Of a DNA stretch of 47,525 nucleotides, positions 16,281-25,376 are shown piece by piece. Under the pieces are notes generated by a model, which saw only the letters and a program-made list of their open reading frames with translations, was not told the DNA's origin and did no database searches. Origin of the DNA: Pseudoxanthomonas mexicana (lineage in GTDB: Bacteria > Pseudomonadota > Gammaproteobacteria > Xanthomonadales > Xanthomonadaceae). The stretch's first letter is position 1. Each line of letters starts with the position of its first letter. Location of the stretch: assembly GCF_010093385.1 (NCBI RefSeq), contig NZ_PDWV01000030.1, forward strand, positions 1 to 47,525, in the 5' to 3' direction. A program made the position numbers and the translations under genes.

Positions 16281-16658
16281 TTATTCCGGCGCGCGCCGCG
16301 TCAGCGGCTCGGACGCGTCGAACTTGCCGACCACGTCCAGGTTGCCCACCAGCGGACGACGCACTTCGTAGCTGACGCTCATCTTCCAGCCACCGTCCAT
16401 GCGCTCGATCTTCACGTGGGAAGGCTTCACGCTCTCGGAATAGTTGATGTACAGCCGGCGGAAGAACAGGTCCTGGATCTTGGCCGGGTCCATGTCGGAC
16501 TCGCCGGGTTCGGCCGCCACGCCCTTGAGCGAGGATTTGACCGCGTAGAACTCCTGGTACATCGGGAACAGCCGCATGGCGATGAAGGCGGCGAAGCCCA
16601 CCACCACCAGTACCAGCAGGAATCCCAACAACGTCATGCCACTCTGGTTTCGCTTCAT
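16281..16658 (-). CDS. DUF4845 membrane protein
   Basis: A 125-residue protein with one N-terminal transmembrane helix (about residues 9-29) and a short periplasmic domain, matching DUF4845, commonly found between lepB and rnc in gammaproteobacteria. The start, [13 protein letters not shown], looks like a type IV prepilin leader (GxTLxE) but has Gly where pilins have Glu at +5. Function unknown. It lies between lepB (39 nt away) and rnc, so it is co-transcribed. Confidence 0.85.
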   Translation of the reverse strand: MKRNQSGMTLLGFLLVLVVVGFAAFIAMRLFPMYQEFYAVKSSLKGVAAEPGESDMDPAKIQDLFFRRLYINYSESVKPSHVKIERMDGGWKMSVSYEVRRPLVGNLDVVGKFDASEPLTRRAPE

Positions 16659-16697
16659 CGTGCTTCCCCCGTGCTTGCCCCGTGGATGTTGGACCGC

Positions 16698-17507
16698 TTA
16701 CTCGATGCCGTTGCCGATGCGCGAGGCATCGAAGCCATTCTTGCAGAACCAGCCCTGGCAGTTCAGCCAGACCAGGAACGCCTTGCCGCGCAGGTTCTGC
16801 TCCGGCAGGAAATGGTAGTCCCAGAAACGGCCGTCCAGGCTGTTGTCGCGGTTGTCGCCCATCACGAAATAGTGGCCCGGCGGAACCACCCAGTCCCCCT
16901 CGCCGCCCCCCGGCGGGGGCACGCCCACGCTTTCCAGGATGGTGTGCGGCCGACCGGGCAGGTCCTCGCGCAGCAGGGTGGCGCCGAACGCCTCGGCCCG
17001 CCCGTCGGCGCCGTCGTACTCGCCCAGGGTCTCGTACTTCAGCGGCTGGCCGTTCAGGTAGACGGTGTCGCCATGGAAGCCCACCTTGTCGCCGGGCAGG
17101 CCGATCACCCGCTTGATCCAGTTGTTCTCGGGGTCGTGCGGCGGCTTGAACACCACCACGTCGCCGCGCGCCGGTTCGCCGATGGCCACGAACTTCTGGT
17201 TGGTGATCGGCAGGCGCAGGCCGTAGGAGAACTTGTTGACCAGGATGAAGTCGCCGATCAGCAGGTTGGGCATCATCGAGCTGGACGGGATCTTGTACGG
17301 CTCGGCGATGAAGCTGCGCAGCACCAGGACCACCGCCAGCACCGGGAAGAAGGCGCGCGAGTAGTCGACCAGCACCGGTTCCTCGTCCAGCAGCCCGCCC
17401 TGGGCCTTGCGGCGCTTGGCGAAGAACAGGGCATCCAGCAGCCACACCGCGCCGCTGCCCAGCGTGGCCACCACCAGCAACGTTTCGAACCAGGTCATCA
17501 AACTCAT
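16698..17507 (-). CDS. lepB: Signal peptidase I
   Basis: A 269-residue inner-membrane protease that removes signal peptides. Transmembrane helices lie near residues 5-25 and 53-70. The catalytic Ser77 is in IPSSSMMPNL and the general base Lys132 in WIKRVIGLPGDKV; box E, MGDNRDNSLDGRFW, is intact. The ATG at 17507, preceded by AAAGGA at good distance, is chosen over one 7 codons earlier. It follows lepA, the classical order. Confidence 0.94.
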   Translation of the reverse strand: MSLMTWFETLLVVATLGSGAVWLLDALFFAKRRKAQGGLLDEEPVLVDYSRAFFPVLAVVLVLRSFIAEPYKIPSSSMMPNLLIGDFILVNKFSYGLRLPITNQKFVAIGEPARGDVVVFKPPHDPENNWIKRVIGLPGDKVGFHGDTVYLNGQPLKYETLGEYDGADGRAEAFGATLLREDLPGRPHTILESVGVPPPGGGEGDWVVPPGHYFVMGDNRDNSLDGRFWDYHFLPEQNLRGKAFLVWLNCQGWFCKNGFDASRIGNGIE

Positions 17508-17573
17508 CGAGCGTCCTTTGGATTGCACGTGCCGGCCGGCGACGGCGCTGCCGCCGCCGGTCCCTGCACCGGA

Positions 17574-19382
17574 TTACTTGCTGTCCACCTGCAGCACCGC
17601 CAGGAAGGCTTCCTGCGGAATCTCCACGCGGCCCACCTGCTTCATCCGCTTCTTGCCCTCTTTCTGCTTCTCGAGGAGCTTCTTCTTGCGGGTGATGTCG
17701 CCACCATAGCATTTGGCCAGCACGTTCTTGCGCATGGCCTTGACCGTGCTGCGCGCGATGATCTGCGAGCCCACCGCGGCCTGGATGGCCACGTCGAACA
17801 TCTGCCGCGGGATCAGGTCCTTCATCTTCTCGCACAGCTCGCGGCCGCGCCGGTCGGCGTGGCTGCGGTGCACGATCAGGCTGAGCGCGTCCACCTTGTC
17901 GCCGTTGATCAGCGTGTCCAGGCGCACAAACGGGCCGGGCTGGAAGCGCAGGAACGAATAGTCCAGCGACGCGTAGCCGCGGCTGACCGACTTCAGCTTG
18001 TCGAAGAAGTCCAGCACCACCTCGGCCATCGGCAGCTCGTAGCTGATCTGCACCTGGCTGGCCAGGTACTGGATGCCGATCTGCACGCCGCGCTTTTCCT
18101 CGCACAGCTTGATGATGGCGCCGATATAGGTCTCGGGCGTCAGGATGTTCGCGCGGATGATGGGTTCGCGCACCTCGTCGATCAGGTTGGACTGCGGCAG
18201 TTTGGCCGGGTTGTCCAGCGAAAGCACCGTGCCATCGGTCTTGAGGACTTCATACACGACGGTAGGCGCGGTGGTGATCAGGTCCAGGTCGTACTCGCGC
18301 TCCAGACGCTCCTGCACGATCTCCATGTGCAGCATTCCGAGGAAGCCGCAGCGGAAGCCGAAGCCCATGGCCTCCGAACTTTCCGGTTCGAACCGCAGCG
18401 CGGCATCGTTCAGGCGCAGCTTCTCCAGCGCCTCGCGCAGCGCCGGGTAGTCTTCTGCGTTGACCGGGAACAGGCCGGCGAACACGCGCGGCTGCATTTC
18501 CTGGAAGCCGGGCAGCGGGCCCGGCGCCGGATCGCCGGCCAGGGTCAGCGTGTCGCCCACCGGGGCGCCGTGCACGTCCTTGATCGAGGCGGTGATCCAG
18601 CCCACCTCGCCCGCGCCGAGCTTCTTCAGCTCCTTGCGCTTGGGGGTGAACACGCCGACCTTGTCCACCTCGTGGGTGCGGCCGGTGGACATCACCAGGA
18701 TCTTGCTCTTCGGGCCGATCTCGCCCTGCATCACGCGCACCAGCGAGACCACGCCCAGGTAGTTGTCGAACCAGGAGTCGATGATCAGCGCCTGCAGCTT
18801 GTCGGTGTCGCGCGGCGTCGGCGGCGGGATGCGCTGGACGATGGCTTCCAGCACCAGGTCGACATTGAGGCCCGTCTTGGCGCTGACGGCGACGGCGTCG
18901 TCGGCGTCGATGCCGATGACGGCCTCGATCTCGGCCTTGGCGCGTTCGATGTCGGCCGTCGGCAGGTCGATCTTGTTGAGCACCGGCACCACTTCCAGGC
19001 CCTGCTCCACCGCGGTGTAGCAGTTGGCGACGGACTGCGCTTCCACGCCCTGGGCGGCGTCCACCACCAGCAGCGCGCCTTCGCAGGCGGCCAGCGAACG
19101 GCTGACTTCGTAACTGAAGTCGACGTGGCCGGGGGTGTCGATGAAGTTGAGCTGGTAGACCTGCCCGTCCTTGGCCTTGTACGGCAGGGACACGGACTGG
19201 GCCTTGATGGTGATGCCGCGCTCGCGCTCGATGGGATTGGAGTCGAGCACCTGCGCTTCCATCTCGCGGGCCTCGAGGCCGCCACAGAGCTGGATGATGC
19301 GGTCGGCCAAGGTCGACTTGCCGTGGTCGACGTGCGCGATGATGGAGAAGTTGCGGATATTCCGCATGGAATCAGAAGACAT
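17574..19382 (-). CDS. lepA: Elongation factor 4
   Basis: A 602-residue translational GTPase that acts on stalled or mistranslocated ribosomes. It shows G1 [10 protein letters not shown]3 DTPGH, G4 NKID, EF-G-like domains III and V, and the LepA-specific C-terminal domain ending in a Lys-rich segment ([19 protein letters not shown]). The length is normal. A good -10 element, GATAAT on the minus strand (19426-19421), with a T/G-preceded extension, suggests a promoter in addition to read-through from mucD. Confidence 0.96.
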   Translation of the reverse strand: MSSDSMRNIRNFSIIAHVDHGKSTLADRIIQLCGGLEAREMEAQVLDSNPIERERGITIKAQSVSLPYKAKDGQVYQLNFIDTPGHVDFSYEVSRSLAACEGALLVVDAAQGVEAQSVANCYTAVEQGLEVVPVLNKIDLPTADIERAKAEIEAVIGIDADDAVAVSAKTGLNVDLVLEAIVQRIPPPTPRDTDKLQALIIDSWFDNYLGVVSLVRVMQGEIGPKSKILVMSTGRTHEVDKVGVFTPKRKELKKLGAGEVGWITASIKDVHGAPVGDTLTLAGDPAPGPLPGFQEMQPRVFAGLFPVNAEDYPALREALEKLRLNDAALRFEPESSEAMGFGFRCGFLGMLHMEIVQERLEREYDLDLITTAPTVVYEVLKTDGTVLSLDNPAKLPQSNLIDEVREPIIRANILTPETYIGAIIKLCEEKRGVQIGIQYLASQVQISYELPMAEVVLDFFDKLKSVSRGYASLDYSFLRFQPGPFVRLDTLINGDKVDALSLIVHRSHADRRGRELCEKMKDLIPRQMFDVAIQAAVGSQIIARSTVKAMRKNVLAKCYGGDITRKKKLLEKQKEGKKRMKQVGRVEIPQEAFLAVLQVDSK

Positions 19383-19484
19383 GGGGGCGGCGGCCTGTGC
19401 CGTCGTCAGGAGAACGCGACATTATCGCACGGCCGGGCCGCGGCCTGTCTCACCCAGGGATGGGATGGGCCCGGCCCTCAACGG

Positions 19485-19510
19485 CATTGCCCCGCTGGCG
19501 CGGGGCAATG
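19485..19510 (-). terminator. Strong hairpin after mucD
   Basis: CATTGCCCCGC-GCCA-GCGGGGCAATG on the minus strand is a perfect 11-bp stem with a four-base loop, starting 18 nt after the mucD stop. No T run follows, so it may be a weak or Rho-assisted terminator or a 3' stabilising stem separating rpoE-rseA-mucD from lepA. Confidence 0.5.
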
Positions 19511-19528
19511 CGCGGATGTCGGGGCGGG

Positions 19529-21034
19529 TCAGTCCTTTTCGACCGTCACCGCCACGAAGCGGGTCACGCCGCGGCTGCGCACCAGCAGCATGACGGTGTC
19601 GCCGGGTTTGGCGGCCGCCAGTTCGCGGTCCAGTGCCGCCGGGCTGTTCACCTTGTTCCGACCCACCTGCAGGATGACCATGCCGGGCGACAGGCCGGCT
19701 TCGCGCGCGGCGGCGCTTTCCACCCGGCTGACCAGCACGCCGTCGCCGGACTCCAGGCCCAAGCGCTTGCGGCTGTCGGCGTCCAGCGGCTGCGTCTGGA
19801 TGCCCAGCACGTTGCGGCCGGCGGGTGCGGCGGGGGTATCGGGTGTGGCCGGCAGGGCGCGCGCAGCGGTTTCGCCTTCGTCGAGTTCGCTCAGGGTGAC
19901 GGCGACATCGCGCGACTTCCCGTCCCGCAGCAGACCCAGGGTCACCTTGGTGCCGGGCGCCATCGCGCCGATGACGGGCGGAAGTTCGCTTGAATCGTTG
20001 ATAGGCCGGCCGTTCACGGACCGGATGACATCGCCCGGGCCAATGCCAGCCTTCTCCGCCGGACTGCCGCTGACCACGTCGTTGACCAGCGCGCCACGGT
20101 TGTCGGGAAGGCCGAAGCCCTTCACCGCATCCGACGTGACCGCGCCCACCTGCACACCCAGCTGGCCGCGGCTCACGCGACCGGTGGACTTGAGCTGCTC
20201 CACCGCACCCATCGCCAGGTCGATCGGGATGGCGAAGCTGATGCCCATGTACCCGCCGGAGACCGAGAAGATCTGTGAGTTGATGCCGACCACCTCACCG
20301 CGCGTATTGAGCAGCGGACCGCCCGAATTGCCCTGATTGATCGCCACGTCGGTCTGGATGAAGGGCACGTAGCGCTGCTCCGGCGAGGCACTGCGCCCCA
20401 CGGCACTGACGATGCCCGCGGTCACCGAATGGTCCAGTCCCAGCGGCGAGCCGATGGCGACCACCCACTGGCCGGGCTTGAGCGCGGCGGAATTGCCGAT
20501 GCGCACCGTCGGCAGGCCCTTGGCCTCCACCTTCAGCAGGGCCACGTCGTACTGCTGGTCGCTGCCGACCACCTTGGCCGTCAGCTCGCGGCGGTCGGGC
20601 AGCGTCACCTTCACTTCGTCGGCACCGTCGACCACATGATGGTTGGTCAGCACGTAGCCATCGGCGGAGATGATGAAGCCCGAGCCCATCGAGGTGCCGC
20701 GCCGCTGGGGCCCCTGCTGGCCCGGGCCGGGCATCTGGAAGCCGGGCGGCAGCATGCGCCGGAAGATCTCGGGGATGTCCGCTTCCTCCTCGCTGGCCTG
20801 CGCGCTGCGGCGAGAGCCGACGGTGGCCTCCACGTTCACCACGCCCGGCCCGACCTGTTCCACCAGTTGGGTGAAGTCTGGCAGACCGGTCACCAGCTGC
20901 GGGGCGGCCGATTGCGCCACCGCGGGCGCGGAGGCGGCCACGGGGACAGGCGCCTCGGCCTGCTGCGCGCAGGCGGCCAGCGGCGTGGTCAGCATCAACA
21001 CGGCCAGCAGGCCGTTACGGGCGTGAGGAGTCAT
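19529..21034 (-). CDS. mucD: Do-like periplasmic serine protease (DegP/MucD)
   Basis: A 501-residue HtrA-family protease. The N terminus ends in a lipobox-like LAAC with Cys22, so it may be a lipoprotein or be cleaved nearby. The protease domain has His133 (TNHHVVDG), Asp163 (YDVALLK) and Ser237 (GNSGGPLL); two PDZ domains follow (about 290-380 and 410-495). It degrades or refolds misfolded envelope proteins. The ATG at 21034 is chosen because GAGG precedes it at normal distance; an ATG three codons earlier is too close. Third gene after rpoE and rseA, as in the Pseudomonas algU-mucABCD locus but without mucB/mucC. Confidence 0.92.
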   Translation of the reverse strand: MTPHARNGLLAVLMLTTPLAACAQQAEAPVPVAASAPAVAQSAAPQLVTGLPDFTQLVEQVGPGVVNVEATVGSRRSAQASEEEADIPEIFRRMLPPGFQMPGPGQQGPQRRGTSMGSGFIISADGYVLTNHHVVDGADEVKVTLPDRRELTAKVVGSDQQYDVALLKVEAKGLPTVRIGNSAALKPGQWVVAIGSPLGLDHSVTAGIVSAVGRSASPEQRYVPFIQTDVAINQGNSGGPLLNTRGEVVGINSQIFSVSGGYMGISFAIPIDLAMGAVEQLKSTGRVSRGQLGVQVGAVTSDAVKGFGLPDNRGALVNDVVSGSPAEKAGIGPGDVIRSVNGRPINDSSELPPVIGAMAPGTKVTLGLLRDGKSRDVAVTLSELDEGETAARALPATPDTPAAPAGRNVLGIQTQPLDADSRKRLGLESGDGVLVSRVESAAAREAGLSPGMVILQVGRNKVNSPAALDRELAAAKPGDTVMLLVRSRGVTRFVAVTVEKD

Positions 21035-21106
21035 CGAATGCATGCCTCGATAGAAAGGGGAAACGGGGTTGAGAGGGCACCCGGCGTGCGACCGGGTGCC
21101 GGAAGG

Positions 21107-22024
21107 TCATTCGCGCGGCGCGTCGGCGGGTACCGCCACCGACGGGGCGGACTGGGGACGCGGTTCGAACGGATAGAACGTCCGCGCTGCCGCATCCGCG
21201 CTGTACCCGGTGGTCAGCGCACCCGTGGCCGACGGATAGCCCGACAGGGCGGAGCGTGGCCAGGGACGCGAGGCGACGACGGCGTCCTGCGCGCGATGCG
21301 AGAACGGATCGCTGGCCGCTGGCAGCGCAGTTGCGGCCGAGAGCGTCGCCATCGCTTCCAGCGGCGCGCGCTGGGCGCTGACGTTGCCGGTTGCGCGCAC
21401 CGGCGCATCGGCACGTGCCACGCGCTGGGCGCTGCGCGCCGCCTGCTGGCTGCGCGTCGCACTGCGGCGCGTGGCGTCCTGGCGCCGCGGCACAGTGGCG
21501 GCCACGGCGACGGCTGCCGCCGCGTAGGCTTCGGCATCGGGAGCGGGATCGGCCGGCGATGCCGGAGCCGTCGCAGGCGTGGTGGTCTGGGTGGAAGCGA
21601 CCTGGGCGCCATCGCCGACCGGCACTTCCTGCGGGGACTGCTGGCGGGCCATGAACAGGGCGACCAGCGCCACCGAAGCCGCCAAAGCCCCCCCGCCCCA
21701 GCGGGCCAGCAGGTTGCGCGGACGCGCGACCGGAGCCGACGGTGCGGCCTGCGCTGCATTCGATGCGGCCGCGTCGCCGGCGATCGCCAGCGCCACGCGC
21801 TCGGCGAATCCGGCCGGTGCCGGCGCTTGGGCGCGGCCACGCAGCACGTCGCCGCACAGCTGCCAGCGCTCCCAGCAGCCGGCCAGGTCGCGGTCGTGCT
21901 GGAGGCGTCGCAGCAGGAAGCGGGCTTCGTCGGCCAGCAACTCGCCGTCCATCAGGGCGGACAGCTGCTGGCGATGATGGATGTCGAGCTTGTCGATGGT
22001 GGGTGTCTCGTTGCGGGCAGTCAT
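21107..22024 (-). CDS. rseA: Anti-sigma-E factor RseA/MucA-like
   Basis: A 305-residue single-pass membrane protein. The cytoplasmic N terminus matches RseA-type anti-sigma domains (LSALMDGEL, then ARFLLRRL, CWERWQLCGDVLRG). One transmembrane helix lies at about 110-127, followed by a long Ala/Pro-rich, low-complexity periplasmic part. It should hold RpoE at the membrane until periplasmic proteolysis frees it. It is longer than E. coli RseA (about 216). ATG at 22024 overlaps the rpoE stop by 4 nt (ATGA), so the two are made stoichiometrically. No RseB/MucB gene follows. Confidence 0.88.
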   Translation of the reverse strand: MTARNETPTIDKLDIHHRQQLSALMDGELLADEARFLLRRLQHDRDLAGCWERWQLCGDVLRGRAQAPAPAGFAERVALAIAGDAAASNAAQAAPSAPVARPRNLLARWGGGALAASVALVALFMARQQSPQEVPVGDGAQVASTQTTTPATAPASPADPAPDAEAYAAAAVAVAATVPRRQDATRRSATRSQQAARSAQRVARADAPVRATGNVSAQRAPLEAMATLSAATALPAASDPFSHRAQDAVVASRPWPRSALSGYPSATGALTTGYSADAAARTFYPFEPRPQSAPSVAVPADAPRE

Positions 22025-22641
22025 GAGCGGGCACGCTCCCGGGTTGCACTGTCGGTGTCGAGCAGGGGACGCAGTTGTTCGTCGATGGCCTCGCGCGCCC
22101 GGAAGATGCGCGAGCGCACCGTGCCGATCGGGCAATCCATCTTCTGCGCGATCTCCTCGTAGCTGAGGCCTTCCACCTCGCGCAGGGTGATCGCGGTGCG
22201 CAGTTCTTCCGGCAGCCCGTCCACCGCCTTCATCACCGTGGCCTCCATCTCCTGGCGCATCAGTTCGCGCTCGGGGGTGTCGGTGTCGCGCAGCCGGGCG
22301 CCGATGTCGTACTGCTCGGCGTCGGCGGCATCCACGTCCGCCGTCGGAGGACGTCGGTTGTGCGCGACCAGGTGGTTCTTGGCGGTGTTCACGGCGATAC
22401 GGTGCAGCCACGTATAGAACTGGGAATCGCCCCGGAAATTGCCCAGCGCGCGGTAAGCGCGCAGGAACGTCTCCTGGGCCACGTCCTGGCACTCGCTCCA
22501 GTCATGGATGTAACGCCCGATCAGCGCCACCACGCGATGCTGGTACTTGCGCACCAGCAGGTCGAAGGCCGCGCTGTCGCCGCGTTGCACGCGCCTGACC
22601 AGCTCGAGGTCCAGCTCCTGGGTTGGATCTGTTTCGGCCAT
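22021..22641 (-). CDS. rpoE: ECF sigma factor RpoE (AlgU-type)
   Basis: A 206-residue sigma-70 family ECF factor. Region 2 (about 26-96) includes FDLLVRKYQHRVVAL and DVAQETFLRAYRAL with FYTWLHRIAVNTAKN; region 4 (about 140-190) includes LPEELRTAITLREVEGLSYEEIA and GTVRSRIFRAR. It directs envelope-stress transcription. The ATG at 22641 gives the usual N terminus; upstream in-frame codons run into the promoter. A sigma-E-like promoter (22708-22682) lies upstream, consistent with autoregulation. Confidence 0.95.
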   Translation of the reverse strand: MAETDPTQELDLELVRRVQRGDSAAFDLLVRKYQHRVVALIGRYIHDWSECQDVAQETFLRAYRALGNFRGDSQFYTWLHRIAVNTAKNHLVAHNRRPPTADVDAADAEQYDIGARLRDTDTPERELMRQEMEATVMKAVDGLPEELRTAITLREVEGLSYEEIAQKMDCPIGTVRSRIFRAREAIDEQLRPLLDTDSATRERARS

Positions 22642-22681
22642 GCCGGGCCGCACTCCTGTCGGCTCGGCGGTGGCCGTGCCC

Positions 22682-22708
22682 TGTGACCGCGCTAGCGGAG
22701 GAAAGTTC
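22682..22708 (-). promoter_or_regulatory. Candidate sigma-E-dependent promoter of rpoE
   Basis: Minus strand GAACTT (22708-22703), 16-bp spacer, TCACA (22686-22682), resembling the ECF sigma-E pattern GGAACTT-N16-TCTGA. The predicted start is about 35 nt before the rpoE ATG. Confidence 0.6.
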
Positions 22709-22814
22709 AACGCCTTGTCCAAACCGTTGCCCTATCAAGAATTTAACCGGAGCAGCGGGAACATCCCCCTGCCGCCGGTCACGCCCGTGACGACGTTCTC
22801 GTTGATATGTGGAT

Positions 22815-22844
22815 TTGACGGGGATGAAACAACCTCGGGATGAT
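22815..22844 (+). promoter_or_regulatory. Candidate promoter of the FadB/FadJ-like gene
   Basis: TTGACG (22815-22820), 18-bp spacer, GATGAT (22839-22844), about 37 nt before the ATG at 22881. Confidence 0.5.
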
Positions 22845-22880
22845 AGCGGCCTTATCCATACGTGAACGGATGGTCCCTGC

Positions 22881-24944
22881 ATGGCCGCGAACTTCGATGG
22901 GCTGCGATTCAGTCACTGGCAGACGGAGCTGCGCGCCGACGGCATCGTCGTGCTGGCTTTCGACCGCCAGGGCACCAGCGTCAATGCGTTCTCGCAGGAC
23001 GTGCTGATCGAACTGGCCGACATCCTGGAACGCCTCTCCATCGATCCGCCCAAGGGCGTGGTGCTGCGCTCGGCCAAGGCCAGCGGCTTCATCGCCGGCG
23101 CGGACCTGAAGGAATTCCAGGAGTTCGACCGCAAGGGCACCGTCAACGATGCGATCCGCCGCGGCCAGGCGGTGTTCCAGAAACTGGCCGAGCTGCCCTG
23201 CCCCACCGTGGCCGCGATCCACGGCTTTTGCATGGGAGGCGGCACCGAGATCTCACTGGCCTGCGACTCCCGCGTGGCCAGCAGCGATCCGTCCACCCGC
23301 ATCGGCCTGCCCGAAGTGAAGCTGGGCATCTTCCCCGGCTGGGGTGGCAGCGCCCGCCTGCCGCGCCTGGCGGGCGCACCGAAGGCGATGGACATGATGC
23401 TCACCGGCCGCACGCTGTCGGCGAGTTCGGCCAAGGCCATGGGCCTGGTCGACAAGATTGCCGAGCCGGCGGTGCTGGTGGACGCCGCGGTCGCGCTGAT
23501 CGGCCCGCGCCCGCCGCGCGCATTCAAGCAGCGCTTCACCGGCTGGATAAGCAACAGCTGGCTGGCGCGCCAACTGCTAGCGCCGCAGATGCTCAAGCAA
23601 GTCGCACGCAAGGCGCCGAAGGCGCACTACCCGGCGCCGTACGCGCTGATCAACGTGTGGAAGACCGCCGGCGGCAAGGGCATCCAGGCGCGTCTGGATG
23701 CCGAGCGCAGGGCGGTGGTGAAACTGGCGGGCACGCCGACCGCGCGCAACCTGATCCGCATCTTCTTCCTGACAGAACGCTTGAAGGGCCTTGGCGGGAA
23801 AGACCACGGCATCGCGAACGTGCACGTCGTCGGCGCCGGCGTGATGGGTGGCGACATCGCGGCGTGGTCCGCCTACAAGGGCTTCAACGTCACCCTGCAG
23901 GACCGCGAGCAGCGCTTCAGCGAGGGCGCGTTGTCGCGTGCGCAGGAATTGTTCCCCAAGAAGGGGAAGGCCGAGGGCAAGCGCCCCGCCGTGTCCGCGC
24001 GCCTGAAGGGCGACCTGGCCGGCGACGGCGTGCCGCAGGCGGACCTGGTGATCGAGGCGATCATCGAGAACCCCGAAGCCAAGCGCGATCTGTACCAGAC
24101 CGTCGAGCCGCGCCTGAAGGCCGACGCGCTGCTGACCACCAACACCTCGTCGATCCCGCTGACCGAACTGCGCGAACACATCCAGCGTCCGGCGCAGTTC
24201 GCCGGCCTGCACTACTTCAATCCGGTGGCGCTGATGCCGCTGGTGGAAATCGTCCAGCACGACGCGCTCGACGAAGCCAACGTCAGGCGCCTGGCCGCGT
24301 TCTGCAAGGCGCTGGACAAGTTCCCGGTGCCGGTCGCCGGCACGCCGGGCTTCCTGGTCAACCGCGTGCTGTTCCCGTACATGCTGGAAGCCGCCACCGC
24401 CTACGCCGAAGGCATCCCCGGTCCGGTCATCGACAGGGCCGCGGTGAAGTTCGGCATGCCGATGGGCCCGATCGAACTGATCGATACCGTCGGCCTGGAC
24501 GTGGCGCAGAGCGTGGGCGCGGAGCTGTCGCCGTTCCTGGGCCTGACATTGCCGGCGGCGCTGGCGACGGTAGGGCCCGGCAAGCGCGGCAAGAAGGATG
24601 GCCAGGGTCTGTACAGGTGGGAGAACGGCAAAGCCGTGAAGCCGGAGGTCCCGCAGGACTACAAGGCGCCGGACGACCTGGAAGACCGCCTGATCCTGCC
24701 GCTGCTCAACGAGGCCGTCGCCTGCCTGCACGACGGCGTGGTCGCCGACAGCGACCTGCTCGATGCCGGCGTGATCTTCGGCACCGGCTTCGCCCCGTTC
24801 CGCGGCGGCCCGATCGAGCATGTGAAGGCGGTCGGCCCCGACGCGCTGCTGGAAAAGCTCAAGGCGCTGCAGGCGCGCCACGGCGACCGTTTCGCGCCGC
24901 GCCCGGGCTGGGACAATCCGGCGCTGCGCACGGCCACGGTCTGA
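22881..24944 (+). CDS. Bifunctional enoyl-CoA hydratase / 3-hydroxyacyl-CoA dehydrogenase (FadB/FadJ-like)
   Basis: A 687-residue beta-oxidation alpha subunit. The N-terminal crotonase domain contains GFIAGADLKEF and HGFCMGGGTEISLACDSRVA (oxyanion hole) and the catalytic acid region GLPEVKLGIFPGWGG. The NAD-binding domain starts VHVVGAGVMGGDIAAW, with NTSSI and the catalytic HYFNPV; two C-terminal helical domains follow. It hydrates trans-enoyl-CoA and oxidises L-3-hydroxyacyl-CoA in the cytoplasm. No thiolase (FadA/FadI) gene is adjacent. Length is near the short end of FadB/FadJ (about 715). It has its own promoter and is divergent from rpoE. Confidence 0.9.
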   Translation: MAANFDGLRFSHWQTELRADGIVVLAFDRQGTSVNAFSQDVLIELADILERLSIDPPKGVVLRSAKASGFIAGADLKEFQEFDRKGTVNDAIRRGQAVFQKLAELPCPTVAAIHGFCMGGGTEISLACDSRVASSDPSTRIGLPEVKLGIFPGWGGSARLPRLAGAPKAMDMMLTGRTLSASSAKAMGLVDKIAEPAVLVDAAVALIGPRPPRAFKQRFTGWISNSWLARQLLAPQMLKQVARKAPKAHYPAPYALINVWKTAGGKGIQARLDAERRAVVKLAGTPTARNLIRIFFLTERLKGLGGKDHGIANVHVVGAGVMGGDIAAWSAYKGFNVTLQDREQRFSEGALSRAQELFPKKGKAEGKRPAVSARLKGDLAGDGVPQADLVIEAIIENPEAKRDLYQTVEPRLKADALLTTNTSSIPLTELREHIQRPAQFAGLHYFNPVALMPLVEIVQHDALDEANVRRLAAFCKALDKFPVPVAGTPGFLVNRVLFPYMLEAATAYAEGIPGPVIDRAAVKFGMPMGPIELIDTVGLDVAQSVGAELSPFLGLTLPAALATVGPGKRGKKDGQGLYRWENGKAVKPEVPQDYKAPDDLEDRLILPLLNEAVACLHDGVVADSDLLDAGVIFGTGFAPFRGGPIEHVKAVGPDALLEKLKALQARHGDRFAPRPGWDNPALRTATV

Positions 24945-24959
24945 CCGGAAGCGAGCACC

Positions 24960-25358
24960 ATGGCCTTCGCCGACCTGCTGCTGGCCCTGGCGCTCGCGGC
25001 GGCGCCCTCCGCCGCCGCGCCGGATGCCGCCATGCTGTCCGGCGTGCTGGAAGTCCATGAGCGTGCGGGCGGCTGCGGCGGCGAGGCCGACACCGCCCTG
25101 CGCACGCATGTGGAAGGCTCGCGCACGACCTTCGAGCAGGACATCTGGCTGTCCTCGCGCGAGTTCCTCGACCCGATCGACGTCCTCCAGGTCGCGCGCG
25201 AGGGCACCACGCTCAGTGCGACGGTGAACGTACACGTCGCGGAAACCGAACCCGGCCGCCCCGTTCCCGCCTGCATCCGCCCGGTCAACCTGCGCCTGCA
25301 CATCGAAGGCCTGCCGCCCGGCGACTACACTCTGCAGCTCAGGCGCGCGGAGTCCTGA
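24960..25358 (+). CDS. Small exported protein of unknown function
   Basis: A 132-residue protein not recognised. The first ~20 residues are an Ala/Leu-rich signal peptide (FADLLLALALAAAPSAAA). The mature part has two early cysteines (GGCGGE) and one late (PACIRP) and looks beta-rich, ending LPPGDYTLQLRRAES; a small periplasmic beta-sandwich is plausible. It begins 15 nt after the FadB/FadJ-like gene and may be co-transcribed. Codon use matches the neighbours. Confidence 0.7.
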   Translation: MAFADLLLALALAAAPSAAAPDAAMLSGVLEVHERAGGCGGEADTALRTHVEGSRTTFEQDIWLSSREFLDPIDVLQVAREGTTLSATVNVHVAETEPGRPVPACIRPVNLRLHIEGLPPGDYTLQLRRAES

Positions 25359-25376
25359 CGACCACCGCGCGGCGGC

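Noticed and set aside
15930..20336. Very long plus-strand open frame of about 1,470 codons
   Set aside because: It lies antisense to rnc, DUF4845, lepB, lepA and mucD; the product is low-complexity and His/Gln/Val-rich, the typical shadow of GC-rich coding sequence.
22709..22814. Possible small RNA between rpoE and the FadB/FadJ-like gene
   Set aside because: The region is explained by two divergent promoters; no terminator hairpin with T run or conserved RNA fold was seen.
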